Assembly (NCBI RefSeq): GCF_030813595.1 | Contig: NZ_JAUSUH010000011.1 | Span: 1-64,000 of the forward strand | Source: Ancylobacter vacuolatus | GTDB taxonomy: Bacteria > Pseudomonadota > Alphaproteobacteria > Rhizobiales > Xanthobacteraceae | Length of the DNA stretch: 64,000 nucleotides | Reading direction: 5' to 3' | Shown here: piece after piece, positions 1-7,669 of the stretch | How positions within the stretch are numbered: the first letter of the stretch is position 1 | How the letters are laid out: every line of letters begins with the position of its first letter | Position numbers and translations under genes: made by a program | Notes under the pieces: model-generated | Database searches by the model: none | Seen by the model: the letters and a program-made list of their open reading frames with translations, nothing else | Told to the model about the DNA's origin: nothing

Positions 1-123
1 GCGTGTGGCGGGTGTCTACCCAACACCATGGCGCCCTCGCCACAACCGCCGCACGGACTTCCGGCTGAGGCGGACGCGCAACTGCGCCAGCCCTCACCAC
101 ATATCGCACCCTTAGGATCGACC

Positions 124-660
124 ATGGCCAAGACCGCCGCAGGCGCTGCTATCGCGCTGTTGCTCGCCACCCAGCCGCTCCAGGCACAGAACGTCGGCGA
201 ACCCACAAGCGACCCCGAGATCAGGATCAAGCGAGGCCGGCTTCTCATCGGTGGCTACTGCACCTTCTCCGCTGTCGTCGCGCGCGGTCAGTCCCGCATG
301 CGGATGATTGCCGATCAAGCCTGCGCCCTCATTGTCGACGAGGAGGGACTCGAGAAATCCGTCGATATTTACATGTACGATGGTGGCGCCCAACAGTACG
401 ATCTCTCCTATGCCTTCCGCCTCACCAGCAGCTACGACGGAGAAGGCCGGGAGATGCGACGCGAGCAATATCTCTACTGGAATGCCATGCCGGGCTCCGA
501 TCTCATCGACCAAAGTCTCGGCTTCGTCAGCGGAGGTAGCAGCTTCGATGAGGTCGATGGTGCCTGCTGGGTCACCAAGACGGTGAGGCTCTGCATGCAG
601 CTACGCAGCGGGCGTGACGTCCGCACCCTCGCGCCGGGGCTCGGGCCGGTGAGGAAGTAG
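124..660 (+). CDS. Secreted four-cysteine protein, function unknown
   Basis: I do not recognise this family. The protein is 178 aa. Residues 1-22 form a typical signal peptide: a lysine near the N-terminus, an alanine/leucine-rich core and an AQA-like cleavage region. The mature part has four cysteines (about 46, 67, 148 and 157), which would suit two disulfides in the periplasm or outside the cell. I chose the ATG at 124 because AGGA lies six bases upstream and the signal peptide begins there; an in-frame start at 28 would add 32 residues of low-quality sequence. It faces the leftward genes of the tRNA-Phe element, and a strong hairpin separates the two convergent units. It may belong to the element or to older accessory DNA. 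Confidence 0.6.
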   Translation: MAKTAAGAAIALLLATQPLQAQNVGEPTSDPEIRIKRGRLLIGGYCTFSAVVARGQSRMRMIADQACALIVDEEGLEKSVDIYMYDGGAQQYDLSYAFRLTSSYDGEGREMRREQYLYWNAMPGSDLIDQSLGFVSGGSSFDEVDGACWVTKTVRLCMQLRSGRDVRTLAPGLGPVRK

Positions 661-758
661 CGGGGGGCCGCTGCCTAGCCAGAAGGCCAACTCGAAGCGA
701 GGTGCTCCAAAGGAGGTAGGGGCCGGCATGTCTCACGACCAGCCCCTACCCGCGTGGG

Positions 759-785
759 CCCGCGTCACCATCTCGGTGACGCGGG
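759..785. terminator. Perfect 11-bp hairpin between convergent genes
   Basis: CCCGCGTCACC and GGTGACGCGGG flank a 5-nt loop. It lies between the stop of the secreted protein and the stop of the HUH protein, so it could terminate both. No clear T-run follows. A second inverted repeat (GTAGGGGC at 716-723 with GCCCCTAC at 742-749) lies just to the left, so the pair could instead be a replication or transfer structure of the element. Confidence 0.5.
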
Positions 786-788
786 GTT

Positions 789-1745
789 CTAGGCTGCGTC
801 CTCATCGTCGGGATAGGTACGGTCGAGGAACAGCTGGCCCTCCTCCTCGCGATGTCTGCGGGGTACCTTCAGGAGCGCTTCGCGCCTTATCTCGGTATAG
901 AGTGCGTTGCCCTCCGGTCCGCCAGCAAGCATCAGTTTGTCGAGAGTGCGGTTGGCCATGACGCGCACCATCCGCACCATCTCGGCCGGCCTCAGCGGAT
1001 AGCTATAGAAGGTAAAGAACCCAGTCTCCCGCCGTACAGGCACCCCGCTGCGACCTGCCGCCTCCCATGCTCGCTTCGGACTGATCTTGTGGCCGGTGAG
1101 TTGACCCTTGAAGATGTATCTCAATCGCTTCAGGCAGTTCTCTGGGCTGGTGGGTGTGACTTTCATCACCGTTATCCCCGGACGCCATGACTCGAACGCC
1201 CGGTTGATCTCGATCTCACGATTGGCAAGTTCTTTACGGTCGAAGTCCCATACCAAACAGTGGGTGTGGAAGTGCACGACCCATTCGGGTTTCCCTTCGG
1301 CGCTCAGGCGCACGTTACCGATCAGTGCGGCCTCCACCATGCCGATGTAGTTGAAGCCGGCCAGCGTGCGTCGCGTCCAACTCGCGAGCTCGGACGTGTC
1401 ATAGGTCTCCGCTTCTGTGATCGGGATCACGAACTCCTTGCTCAACAACGTGACCATGGCCATCGGCATCTTCGAAGCGGGCTTGCTCCTCAAGAATTTC
1501 CGGAACCGTCGCTCGACAATTTCCATGAAGGCGATGCGCGAGTGGACATTGCTAGCCAGCCAGTAGGGAGACGATTCTTTCTTCAGTCCCCGCAGCTGAA
1601 AAAAATCGAGGGTCTGTTTTCCCTTGCGAGGAAAGTGGAGATAGCGGTCCAACTCAAGGGCGACTTTCAGGTGCCTGTCCCTAAAGGCCTTTAACGTCGG
1701 GAAGGTCCAGGACTTTGTTTGCTTAGGCTTGATGCTTGTTGTCAT
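789..1745 (-). CDS. HUH-type rolling-circle Rep-like protein
   Basis: 318 aa. A metal-binding HUH-type motif is visible at about 155-165 (VVHFHTHCLV, with His158, His160 and His162). A conserved-looking glutamate precedes it (IGMVEAAL). A Y-x-x-K motif follows (LRYIFKG, Tyr210/Lys213). This order (E, HxH, YxxK) is that of single-tyrosine rolling-circle replication initiators and relatives such as inovirus Gp2-like proteins, which nick one DNA strand and become covalently joined to it through the tyrosine. The family call rests on motifs only. It would let an excised element replicate, or nick an origin for transfer. The start ATG at 1745 has a weak AGGT ribosome site. It is the last gene of the leftward element set. 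Confidence 0.6.
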   Translation of the reverse strand: MTTSIKPKQTKSWTFPTLKAFRDRHLKVALELDRYLHFPRKGKQTLDFFQLRGLKKESSPYWLASNVHSRIAFMEIVERRFRKFLRSKPASKMPMAMVTLLSKEFVIPITEAETYDTSELASWTRRTLAGFNYIGMVEAALIGNVRLSAEGKPEWVVHFHTHCLVWDFDRKELANREIEINRAFESWRPGITVMKVTPTSPENCLKRLRYIFKGQLTGHKISPKRAWEAAGRSGVPVRRETGFFTFYSYPLRPAEMVRMVRVMANRTLDKLMLAGGPEGNALYTEIRREALLKVPRRHREEEGQLFLDRTYPDDEDAA

Positions 1746-1877
1746 GACATACCTGTTGTTTGCTCAAACGGGCCGTAGGCGGCTACGTGAGGTCATTTAC
1801 GGGTCGATTTGGGGGTGTTGAGTGCGCCGACTGCGTTACAAGCGTGTGCGACTGCCGGCTTGATTGGCGCGATCGCA

Positions 1878-1892
1878 GACGCGTAACGCGTC
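1878..1892. promoter_or_regulatory. 15-bp near-perfect palindrome upstream of the HUH gene
   Basis: GACGCGT-A-ACGCGTC, perfect 7-bp arms around one base, about 130 bp upstream of the HUH gene start in the 238-bp gap before it. It could be an operator or an origin structure; nothing else in the gap decides between these. Confidence 0.35.
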
Positions 1893-1983
1893 GCCAGCTG
1901 ATCAAGGGGACTGATGCAGGGGGGCTCCGAGCCCGTGGCGGGCGCGATGATTATGTCCGCGCGCCCGCCGCATTGAGGTGGTG

Positions 1984-2760
1984 TTACGGCGCCGCTTTCA
2001 CCGAAAATGTCGTGATGATGATGACGTCGTTCATGACTTCGATGTGAGCGATGATCGCCGCGCGTCGGCCATCCATCTGCCGAAGAGCCCTTTCGGTCTT
2101 CGCCGACATAAACAGGCCGCCAATCACCGGATTTTCGATTTCGAGAGGCGGCACGCCCCGGGCTTCGGCGCTGCGCTTTTCCGTCGCGTGATCGGGAGTC
2201 CCGCGTTCCTGAAGCATTGAGGGGCTGCTGGTCATCCGATCTTCGAGGTCGACGGGCGGTGAACGTCGCGCCTCGGTGTTGCGCTCGTCCTTCGCGCGAA
2301 TGATTGCCCCGCCATTCTGAGACTTCGAGCGCGCCAGTCCTTCTATGGTGCGCGCCTTGATTTCTGCGGCGACGTCACCGGCCGCGCAATCCTCCGAACG
2401 CAACACATCAAGCGCCCGCGCGTATTTTCCGGCCTTGTCACGCGCATTCTTCTTTTGCGGCGTGGCATGTAGCACCAGCCGTAGAAAGTGCAGTTGAGCG
2501 TTCTCCTGCTGGCTGTGTTCAGGGCGCTCCACGCCCAGCCTTTTCCATACCGGGTCCGCGACGAAAGCACGCCAAGTGACCTTCGACTTGAGGAGAGGTG
2601 TCGCCGCCGCGTAGGCACGCTGGAGGATGCGCCGGAGTTCGGTGCGTTGGGCCTGCAGCATCCGGCGATAATCAGTCCGAAGCTTCGCAGCATCGCTGAC
2701 TACGGTACGGACGCTACTATCAGCCTTTCCAGACGACTTGATGATGCCCATGTCACTCAC
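1984..2760 (-). CDS. Element-borne protein of unknown function
   Basis: 258 aa, not recognised. The N-terminal 130 residues are basic and helix-rich. The middle (about 150-210) is charged and low in complexity. The end is more hydrophobic (VMNDVIIITTFSVKAA). No signal peptide, membrane helix or catalytic motif is evident. Its start overlaps the end of the AlpA-like gene upstream by eight bases, so the two are probably translated from one message; the HUH gene follows 238 bp further on. Position between a regulator and a replication-type protein makes a role in element maintenance or replication possible, but that is only inference from context. Confidence 0.55.
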   Translation of the reverse strand: MSDMGIIKSSGKADSSVRTVVSDAAKLRTDYRRMLQAQRTELRRILQRAYAAATPLLKSKVTWRAFVADPVWKRLGVERPEHSQQENAQLHFLRLVLHATPQKKNARDKAGKYARALDVLRSEDCAAGDVAAEIKARTIEGLARSKSQNGGAIIRAKDERNTEARRSPPVDLEDRMTSSPSMLQERGTPDHATEKRSAEARGVPPLEIENPVIGGLFMSAKTERALRQMDGRRAAIIAHIEVMNDVIIITTFSVKAAP

Positions 2761-3061
2761 CCCCCTGCTGGAGGGTGAGGACCAGATTGGCGATGTAAGC
2801 GCGCGGCCAGACCGTCACGCCGGGGCTCAGCTTGATGCCGGCAGCGACTTTACCTTTGGCGACCCACTCGTGCCACGTCGAGCGGCCGATCGGCAGCAGA
2901 CCCTTCGGCGCGACGATCCCGGCGACCCGTAGATAACCCTCGTCGAATTGCGCGCGGGTCAGTTGGAATCGGTCGATAGGCTGAGTTGCGCAATCTGTTT
3001 CGCTCGTCCCAGCTCGCTGCCGAGGCTGGCCGTGTGCGAACTTGCCTTCAATATTCAACAT
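2753..3061 (-). CDS. AlpA-like helix-turn-helix regulator
   Basis: 102 aa. The C-terminal two thirds read like an AlpA/excisionase-type winged helix: LLPIGRSTWHEWVAKGK is the usual 'pick a residue, bind DNA' segment, followed by a basic strand and a WPRAYIANLV helix. Proteins of this type switch on integrase or excise genes of P4-like elements. Here it sits two genes from the integrase in the same direction and is the first gene of a short operon with the 1984-2760 gene. AAGGGAG lies about eight bases before the ATG. An 18-20-bp perfect palindrome 81 bp upstream is a likely operator. Confidence 0.7.
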   Translation of the reverse strand: MLNIEGKFAHGQPRQRAGTSETDCATQPIDRFQLTRAQFDEGYLRVAGIVAPKGLLPIGRSTWHEWVAKGKVAAGIKLSPGVTVWPRAYIANLVLTLQQGGE

Positions 3062-3141
3062 CGCTGCGTCTCCCTTATGACCGGAGCGGCGAAAGGCCGT
3101 CTGGTGGGAGAGTTGATTAAGCGCAACAATCGCTGAGCAGG

Positions 3142-3161
3142 ACGATCAGATATCTGATCGT
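3142..3161. promoter_or_regulatory. 20-bp perfect palindrome, candidate operator
   Basis: ACGATCAGATATCTGATCGT reads the same on both strands without any spacer. It lies between the 3183-4145 gene and the AlpA-like gene, 81 bp upstream of the latter's start. That is where an operator for a dimeric regulator would be expected. Confidence 0.6.
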
Positions 3162-3182
3162 GACGAATTCGGCGAGCCGATT

Positions 3183-4145
3183 TCAGATGACTTTTTTATT
3201 AGTCGGCAATGCTAATGCGTCCTTCAAGTGCTTTCGAACGGTATCGTCGTCTATGTCATGCCCTATCTGATGTACATCGCTTGTTATTGCTTTCACAGCC
3301 TGCGAAAACATAGCGTCATTTCCACATTTATAGTATCTTACTGCCATTCCAGCAATCATCTTGTGGAAGCTCTTGTCTTCGCGCTTGGTTGCCGCGGCTT
3401 GATGTGCTGATCTAATGCGGCCGGCGATCCGCTCCTGCGGCGAAGGCAAAGACTCTGGCAGGCCGGCAGCAACCGCCGCCAACGGCTCGGGAAGGGCTAT
3501 CTGGTGCTCCGCCGCCCATCTGATGAAGTCCGCGCGGGGCATCGGGTCTTTGAAGTGACCTCCGCTCACGGCACGTTTGATGGCGGTGCGCCGGAAGGCA
3601 TAGACCTGAGCGAAATTCGATTTGCTCCGCCTGATGGCTTTCATGCTCTTGGGCGTTAATATGTCGGGGTTCTTGCCCAAGGACAGCGCCGCGGCCTCGT
3701 TGACGGTCCACATTGGCATCTGCATCCAGACGCTGAAATCGGCCGTGGCTTCCGGCTCATTGAAGAAGGCATCCCTGTCGAACTCCGAGCGCACCTTATC
3801 GAAGACAACAGACTGCTCCCGCGCCATCTGGGCATAGAGCTCGTGAATCTCCTCGTCTGGCTTGAAATACAGATCGTTGTCGAACTTCACGGCCTCGGCA
3901 ACGGTGGCGCTCAGGACAGCCTGCCGTTCCGGTCCGAAGCCGTCATCGGCCCGATCGTAATCTTCGAAAAGCGCTGCCTTCTCGGAGCGCCTCATCTCCT
4001 TCCAGATTCGCTTCAAGCCGCGCGCGTCCGGCACAAATTCCCGCTCCCGCGCATTCGCTTCGATGATGTCGAACACGACATCTTCCGGAAGGGCGGGGAA
4101 CCGCCAGAGAAGAATATCAGCAGCCATTTCCCCGAAGACCATCAC
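3183..4145 (-). CDS. Element-associated protein of unknown function
   Basis: 320 aa, unrecognised. The sequence is soluble and mixed-charge. A central stretch (about 140-190, MWTVNEAAALSLGK then KSMKAIRRSK) resembles a short conserved module I associate with hypothetical proteins next to integrases in alphaproteobacterial islands, but I cannot name a family. The C-terminal third is basic with many His and Lys and ends KKVI. No signal peptide or membrane segment. Lower GC than the neighbouring housekeeping genes, especially at the 3' end, fits recent transfer. It lies between the integrase (about 110 bp away) and the palindrome that precedes the AlpA-like gene. Confidence 0.55.
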   Translation of the reverse strand: MMVFGEMAADILLWRFPALPEDVVFDIIEANAREREFVPDARGLKRIWKEMRRSEKAALFEDYDRADDGFGPERQAVLSATVAEAVKFDNDLYFKPDEEIHELYAQMAREQSVVFDKVRSEFDRDAFFNEPEATADFSVWMQMPMWTVNEAAALSLGKNPDILTPKSMKAIRRSKSNFAQVYAFRRTAIKRAVSGGHFKDPMPRADFIRWAAEHQIALPEPLAAVAAGLPESLPSPQERIAGRIRSAHQAAATKREDKSFHKMIAGMAVRYYKCGNDAMFSQAVKAITSDVHQIGHDIDDDTVRKHLKDALALPTNKKVI

Positions 4146-4253
4146 AAGTGCTCCAACGCTGATTCGTCCAGCGATTCTAGGAGCTCATCTTCACGCAGAG
4201 CAACGAATCTCACCCAGAGCGGGGTCCGTTGACTCGTCGGCGATCCACCGTTG

Positions 4254-5441
4254 TCAGGCCGGGGCGACGCGCAACCCGTCCAGATAATCCGCCCACCAAG
4301 CCATCATACGCACCCGCTCATCCCAGTGCTCGCCACGGGCGTAGGCGCGGCGGACTGCGTTGCCCTCGACATGGGCGAGCTGCCGCTCGATCGCGTCAGC
4401 ATGCCAGAGGCCGCATTCGTTCAGCAGTGTGGAGGCGGTGGCGCGGAAACCGTGGGAGGTGACCTCATCCTGAGCATAGCCAAGACGGCGCAGCGCCGCG
4501 TTCAGCGTGTTCTCGGAGATAGGGCGAAGAACGGTCCGGACCGACGGAAATAGCAATGTCCCGCGACCGGTGAAGCGGCGCAGGTCTTCGAGGATCGCGA
4601 CCGCCTGAGGCGGCAGCGGCATGCGGTGCGGCCGACGCATCTTCGCCCGGGAGGCAGGAATGGTCCACTCGGCCTTCTCGAAATCGAACTCCGCCCACTC
4701 TGCCGCGCGCAGTTCGCCGGGGCGTGGGAAGAGGACCGCCATCAGCTTCAAGGCCGCGTGGGTGGTAGGCTGCCCGTCAAATCCGTCGATGGCCCTCAGC
4801 AGGCCTCCCAGCTTCTTCGGTTCGGTGACGGCAGCCCGTGGCGTGACGGTCGGTGCAGTCAGAGAGCCCTTCAGGGCCATAGTCGGGTCCGCCTCGCCGC
4901 GACCAGTGGAGATCGCGTAGCGAAACACTGCGCCAATGGTGGAGCGCAGCCGCCGGGCTGTCTCGTGCTTGCCGCGTAACTCCACCTCGTGAAGAACTGG
5001 AAATATGTCGGCCGCCTTGATCGAGTCCAAAGGACGCCTGCCGAGCTCGGCATATGCCAAGCCAAGAAGCCACTCTAGCTTCTCAAGAGTGCGCTCCGCT
5101 CGCTTCGCCCGCCGCTGCTTGGCGAGGTACTCCTCCGCAATGTCCTTGAAGGTCGGCCCTGCCTTGGCCGCCGCAATCGTTGCCCGCTTCACTTCCGAAG
5201 GGTCCTGCCCCGCCAGCAGCGCCCTCTTGGCCTCGTCCCTGGTCTGCCGGGCATCGCTCAACGACACCAGTGGATAGGGGCCGATGGCGAGCAGCTTCTG
5301 CTTGCCGCCAAAGCGATAGGCCAGTCGCCATAGCTTCGCGCCAGAGGGCTGCACCCACAGCTGCAGACCACCGCCATCCGACAGCTTTTTCAGTGAATCG
5401 GCCGGCTTGGCGCCCCGGCAGGCGGCATCTGAAAGCGGCAT
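4254..5441 (-). CDS. int: P4-type tyrosine integrase
   Basis: 395 aa from the ATG at 5441, where MPLSDAACRGAKP gives the standard N-terminus of the family; an upstream in-frame start would add 27 atypical residues. Order: DUF4102-like arm-binding domain (1-90), core-binding SAM-like domain (about 95-200) and catalytic domain (about 210-395). Catalytic residues are visible: Arg240 in PRPGELR, His330/Arg333 in HGFR, His357 and nucleophile Tyr367 in AYARGEHW. All are present, so the enzyme looks intact. It should integrate and excise the element at the 3' end of the adjacent tRNA-Phe. It is transcribed away from the tRNA, with the 178-bp gap between them being the expected attachment region. Confidence 0.93.
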   Translation of the reverse strand: MPLSDAACRGAKPADSLKKLSDGGGLQLWVQPSGAKLWRLAYRFGGKQKLLAIGPYPLVSLSDARQTRDEAKRALLAGQDPSEVKRATIAAAKAGPTFKDIAEEYLAKQRRAKRAERTLEKLEWLLGLAYAELGRRPLDSIKAADIFPVLHEVELRGKHETARRLRSTIGAVFRYAISTGRGEADPTMALKGSLTAPTVTPRAAVTEPKKLGGLLRAIDGFDGQPTTHAALKLMAVLFPRPGELRAAEWAEFDFEKAEWTIPASRAKMRRPHRMPLPPQAVAILEDLRRFTGRGTLLFPSVRTVLRPISENTLNAALRRLGYAQDEVTSHGFRATASTLLNECGLWHADAIERQLAHVEGNAVRRAYARGEHWDERVRMMAWWADYLDGLRVAPA

Positions 5442-5591
5442 TGCGGCACCCGACTTCAGGGCGATACCAACACCCTGCCAAATCGATACCAACAACCATA
5501 CCAACAATTTTGTTGGATGCACCCGGACGGCGCTGGATGACGCCGGACCATCAACAGGCTTGTTTTCGTTGATATTGCTAGGTTTTCCGGA

Positions 5592-5616
5592 CCTAGTCGG
5601 ACTGTGCCAGACTAGG
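5592..5616. other. Inverted repeat abutting the tRNA-Phe 3' end
   Basis: CCTAGTC (5592-5598) and GACTAGG (5610-5616) flank an 11-nt spacer, three bases from the tRNA CCA. It could be the tRNA terminator hairpin, or a pair of core-type integrase binding sites at the attachment junction. There is no T-run, which favours the second reading slightly. Confidence 0.4.
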
Positions 5617-5619
5617 AAA

Positions 5620-5695
5620 TGGTGCCCAGGGACGGAGTCGAACCGCCGACACTGCGATTTTCAGTCGCATGCTCTACCAACTGAGCTACCTGGGC
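5620..5695 (-). tRNA. tRNA-Phe (GAA)
   Basis: 76 nt including an encoded CCA. The cloverleaf folds fully: acceptor GCCCAGG/CCTGGGC, D-arm GCTC/GAGC, anticodon arm TGCGA/TCGCA with loop CTGAAAA (anticodon GAA), and T-arm GGCGG/CCGTC with TTCGACT loop. The discriminator base is A. It is the integration target of the element to its left; the tRNA stays intact, as is usual when an element carries the 3' end copy. Confidence 0.97.
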
Positions 5696-5732
5696 GTAGC
5701 CGGCAAGGCTTCAAGCCATGCGGAGCGGGCGG

Positions 5733-5761
5733 GTTATAGAGTCTTGGCCGCGCCCTGTCCA
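5733..5761 (-). promoter_or_regulatory. sigma-70-type promoter for tRNA-Phe
   Basis: On the minus strand TGGACA (-35) and TATAAC (-10) are separated by 17 bases, each one mismatch from consensus. Transcription would begin about 30 bases before the mature tRNA 5' end. Confidence 0.65.
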
Positions 5762-6236
5762 TATCCAGGCAAAGGGAAATTCCGGCTTTCCCCAGAACTG
5801 CGTTCCCGCAGCGCCCGCAGCTCGGCGTCGGGCGGCAGCTTCAGGAGCGCAGACAAGCCGCGCCGACCGGGCACGGGACGTGGCGCCTCGCCGGAACTCC
5901 ACGCTCGCCTTGCAGCAATACGCCAGCGCGTGGCGGCGGCCGGCTTGCGGTGGGCCACAGCCCGTGCGGCGTCCGGACAGCCGGCGCAGCATTCCCGCCG
6001 GCACGGCTTAGCCAGGGGCATGGCGGAGCGCGTCATCGGCTCCTTCGATCGAGGCGCCCCTTAGCTGGCCGATCGCAAGGTCGCCGGGAGGCGAGGGAGG
6101 GCCCGCCAGTCCTCGGCCACCCCTGGAACAGGCTCCGACCGGCTGGGATCGAAAGCTGCCTGGCGCGTGTTGTCTCCGAGCGAAGGTCGGCGATAGCGAG
6201 CACCGGGCGCCGGAGGTCCCGCACGCAACCTGCGCC
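5762..6236. other. Intergenic stretch without a supported gene
   Basis: Several open frames exist on both strands, but all look like GC-driven chance frames rich in Arg, Pro and Ala, with no ribosome site or recognisable domain. Apart from the tRNA promoter at the left edge I see nothing here. Confidence 0.5.
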
Positions 6237-6452
6237 TCAGGCCTCGTGCGGCGGCTTCGGGGCGAGGGAGGGTTCCTCGCCGTCCTCGTCGTCATTCTCC
6301 GTGACCGGGATCGCATAGGCGCCGGTGAGCCAGCGATGCAGGTCGATATCGGCGCAGCGGGCGGAACAGAAGGGCTTGTACTTTTCCACCATCGGCTTGC
6401 CGCAGATCGGGCAGGGCTTGCCGGCGGCGGCGGGCGGGACGGCGGCGCTCAT
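6237..6452 (-). CDS. yacG: DNA gyrase inhibitor YacG
   Basis: 71 aa small zinc protein. The four zinc ligands are visible as CPIC (14-17) and CSARC (29 and 33), followed by the diagnostic [13 protein letters not shown] segment. YacG binds the GyrB C-terminal region and blocks DNA binding by gyrase. The tail is acidic and unstructured. The ATG at 6452 overlaps the end of maf by four bases, so the two are translationally coupled. The maf-yacG pair next to tRNA-Phe is common in Hyphomicrobiales. Confidence 0.93.
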   Translation of the reverse strand: MSAAVPPAAAGKPCPICGKPMVEKYKPFCSARCADIDLHRWLTGAYAIPVTENDDEDGEEPSLAPKPPHEA

Positions 6453-7072
6453 TCCGGGTGGCCCCAGCGCTGATAGACCGGGAAGCGCTCGCCGCCGAGC
6501 AGCGCCACCGTCTCGGCGAGCGGCAGGCCGACGACATTGGTGTAGGAGCCTACCAGCTTGACCACGAACACGCCGGCGAGGCCCTGAATGGCGTAGCCGC
6601 CGGCTTTGCCCTCCCATTCGCGGGCGGCGAGATAGGCGTCCATCTCCTCGCGCGAGAGGCGCTTGAAGCGCACCCTTGTTTCGACCAGACGGGTGCGAAT
6701 GCCACCCTTCGGCGTCATCAGCGCGAGGCCGGTATAGACACGGTGGGCGCGGCCGGAGAGCAGGCGCAGGCACTCGGCCGCCTCTTCCGAGACATCGGGC
6801 TTGGGCAGGATGCGCCGTCCCACTGCCACCACCGTATCGGCGGCGAGCAGGAAGGCGCCTTCATGCTCGCCCAGCGTCCGGCGGCGCGCATCGGAAGCGT
6901 CGAGCTTCTCGCGCGCCAGGCGCAGCGCCAGCCGGCGGGGAAGCTCGCCGCGCTCCGGCGTCTCGTCAATATCGGCCGGCAGCAGGGCATCGGGTTCGAT
7001 TCCGGCCTGGGCCAGCAGCGCCAGGCGGCGCGGCGAGCCCGAGGCCAGCACCAGTTTCGGGCGGGCGCTCAC
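6449..7072 (-). CDS. maf: Maf family nucleotide pyrophosphatase
   Basis: 207 aa from the GTG at 7072, chosen because AAGGAG stands seven bases upstream and the family N-terminus ([11 protein letters not shown]) follows directly. Maf proteins hydrolyse non-canonical or regulatory nucleoside triphosphates to monophosphates. Visible signatures: the N-terminal SGSPRR loop, the LLAADTVV segment with the catalytic Asp, and [11 protein letters not shown] near residue 170. It is followed by yacG with a four-base overlap. In many relatives infA lies just upstream; here only about 100 bp separates maf from the phosphatase gene, so infA is missing from this spot. Confidence 0.93.
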   Translation of the reverse strand: MSARPKLVLASGSPRRLALLAQAGIEPDALLPADIDETPERGELPRRLALRLAREKLDASDARRRTLGEHEGAFLLAADTVVAVGRRILPKPDVSEEAAECLRLLSGRAHRVYTGLALMTPKGGIRTRLVETRVRFKRLSREEMDAYLAAREWEGKAGGYAIQGLAGVFVVKLVGSYTNVVGLPLAETVALLGGERFPVYQRWGHPE

Positions 7073-7175
7073 GCAGTCACTCCTTTTCCGCCGGCAGGCC
7101 CGGCGGTCCAATTCGCCGGCACGCTAGAGCATGTCCGGGCAAAGTTGAACGCTTTTCGCGCACTACCCACCCCGC

Positions 7176-7667
7176 TCATCGCGGACGGAAGCGGGTGCGG
7201 ATGCGCCGCTCCAGCTCGTCGCGCACGCCGCGATAGGCGTCGAGGCGCTGCTCGCGATTGCCGCTCGCCAGCGTCGGGTCGGGGGTCGGCCAATATTCCA
7301 CGTCGATGGCGTTGGTGCGGGTGAGCTCCAGCGCCCGGTGATGGGCGTCGGGCGAGAGGGTGATGACGAGATCGAAGCCGAGGCCCTCATTCTCCTCCAG
7401 CTCCTCCAGTGTCTGCGGCCGGTGGCGGGACAGGTCGAGCCCCACCTCGTCGATGGCGGCGGTCACGAAGGGGTCGGTCTCGCCCTTGAGCACGCCGGCC
7501 GAGCCGACATAAAGCGAGCGGCCGAACAGATGCCGCGCCAGCACCGCCGCCATCGGCGAGCGCACGCTGTTCTGCCCACACATGAACAGCACCGATTGCG
7601 GCCGATCCCGACGCGGGGCCGGGCCGGGGCCGGCCGCCGCACCTTCAAAGGTGCCGGGCGCGGCCAC
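7176..7667 (-). CDS. Low-molecular-weight protein-tyrosine-phosphatase-like protein
   Basis: 163 aa from a GTG two bases after the upstream stop, preceded by GGAAAGG. The phosphatase P-loop C-x5-R-S is clear (CGQNSVRSP, Cys30/Arg36), and an acid Asp in the C-terminal half is likely in YWPTPDP. The fold is shared by LMW tyrosine phosphatases and thioredoxin-type arsenate reductases, so the substrate is uncertain; the conserved place beside UPF0262 and hisD in this order, away from ars genes, argues against a dedicated arsenic role. The first 22 residues are a poorly conserved linker and the real start might be later. Confidence 0.82.
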   Translation of the reverse strand: MAAPGTFEGAAAGPGPAPRRDRPQSVLFMCGQNSVRSPMAAVLARHLFGRSLYVGSAGVLKGETDPFVTAAIDEVGLDLSRHRPQTLEELEENEGLGFDLVITLSPDAHHRALELTRTNAIDVEYWPTPDPTLASGNREQRLDAYRGVRDELERRIRTRFRPR

Positions 7668-7669
7668 GC

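Larger units (their letters stand above)
789..5619 (-). mobile_element. Integrated element at the 3' end of tRNA-Phe
   Basis: Five leftward genes end at a tyrosine integrase whose start lies about 180 bp from the 3' end of tRNA-Phe, the usual layout for an element that used that tRNA as its attachment site. Cargo: HUH Rep-like protein, two unknown proteins and an AlpA-like regulator. The region looks less GC-rich than the flanking housekeeping genes. The far boundary is not visible: I found no second copy of the tRNA 3' end to the left, so the element probably runs out of the window. The left coordinate given is only the last clearly element-like gene. Confidence 0.7.

Noticed and set aside
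728..961. Small rightward gene with a perfect ribosome-binding sequence
   Set aside because: AAAGGAGGT is well placed, but the product is Arg/Pro-rich and most of the frame is antisense to the HUH gene; the motif may be chance or part of an inverted repeat.
1..5700. Second copy of the tRNA-Phe 3' end as the far attachment site
   Set aside because: I looked for the GGTGCCCAGGGACGG sequence to the left of the tRNA and did not see it; the far end is probably outside the window.
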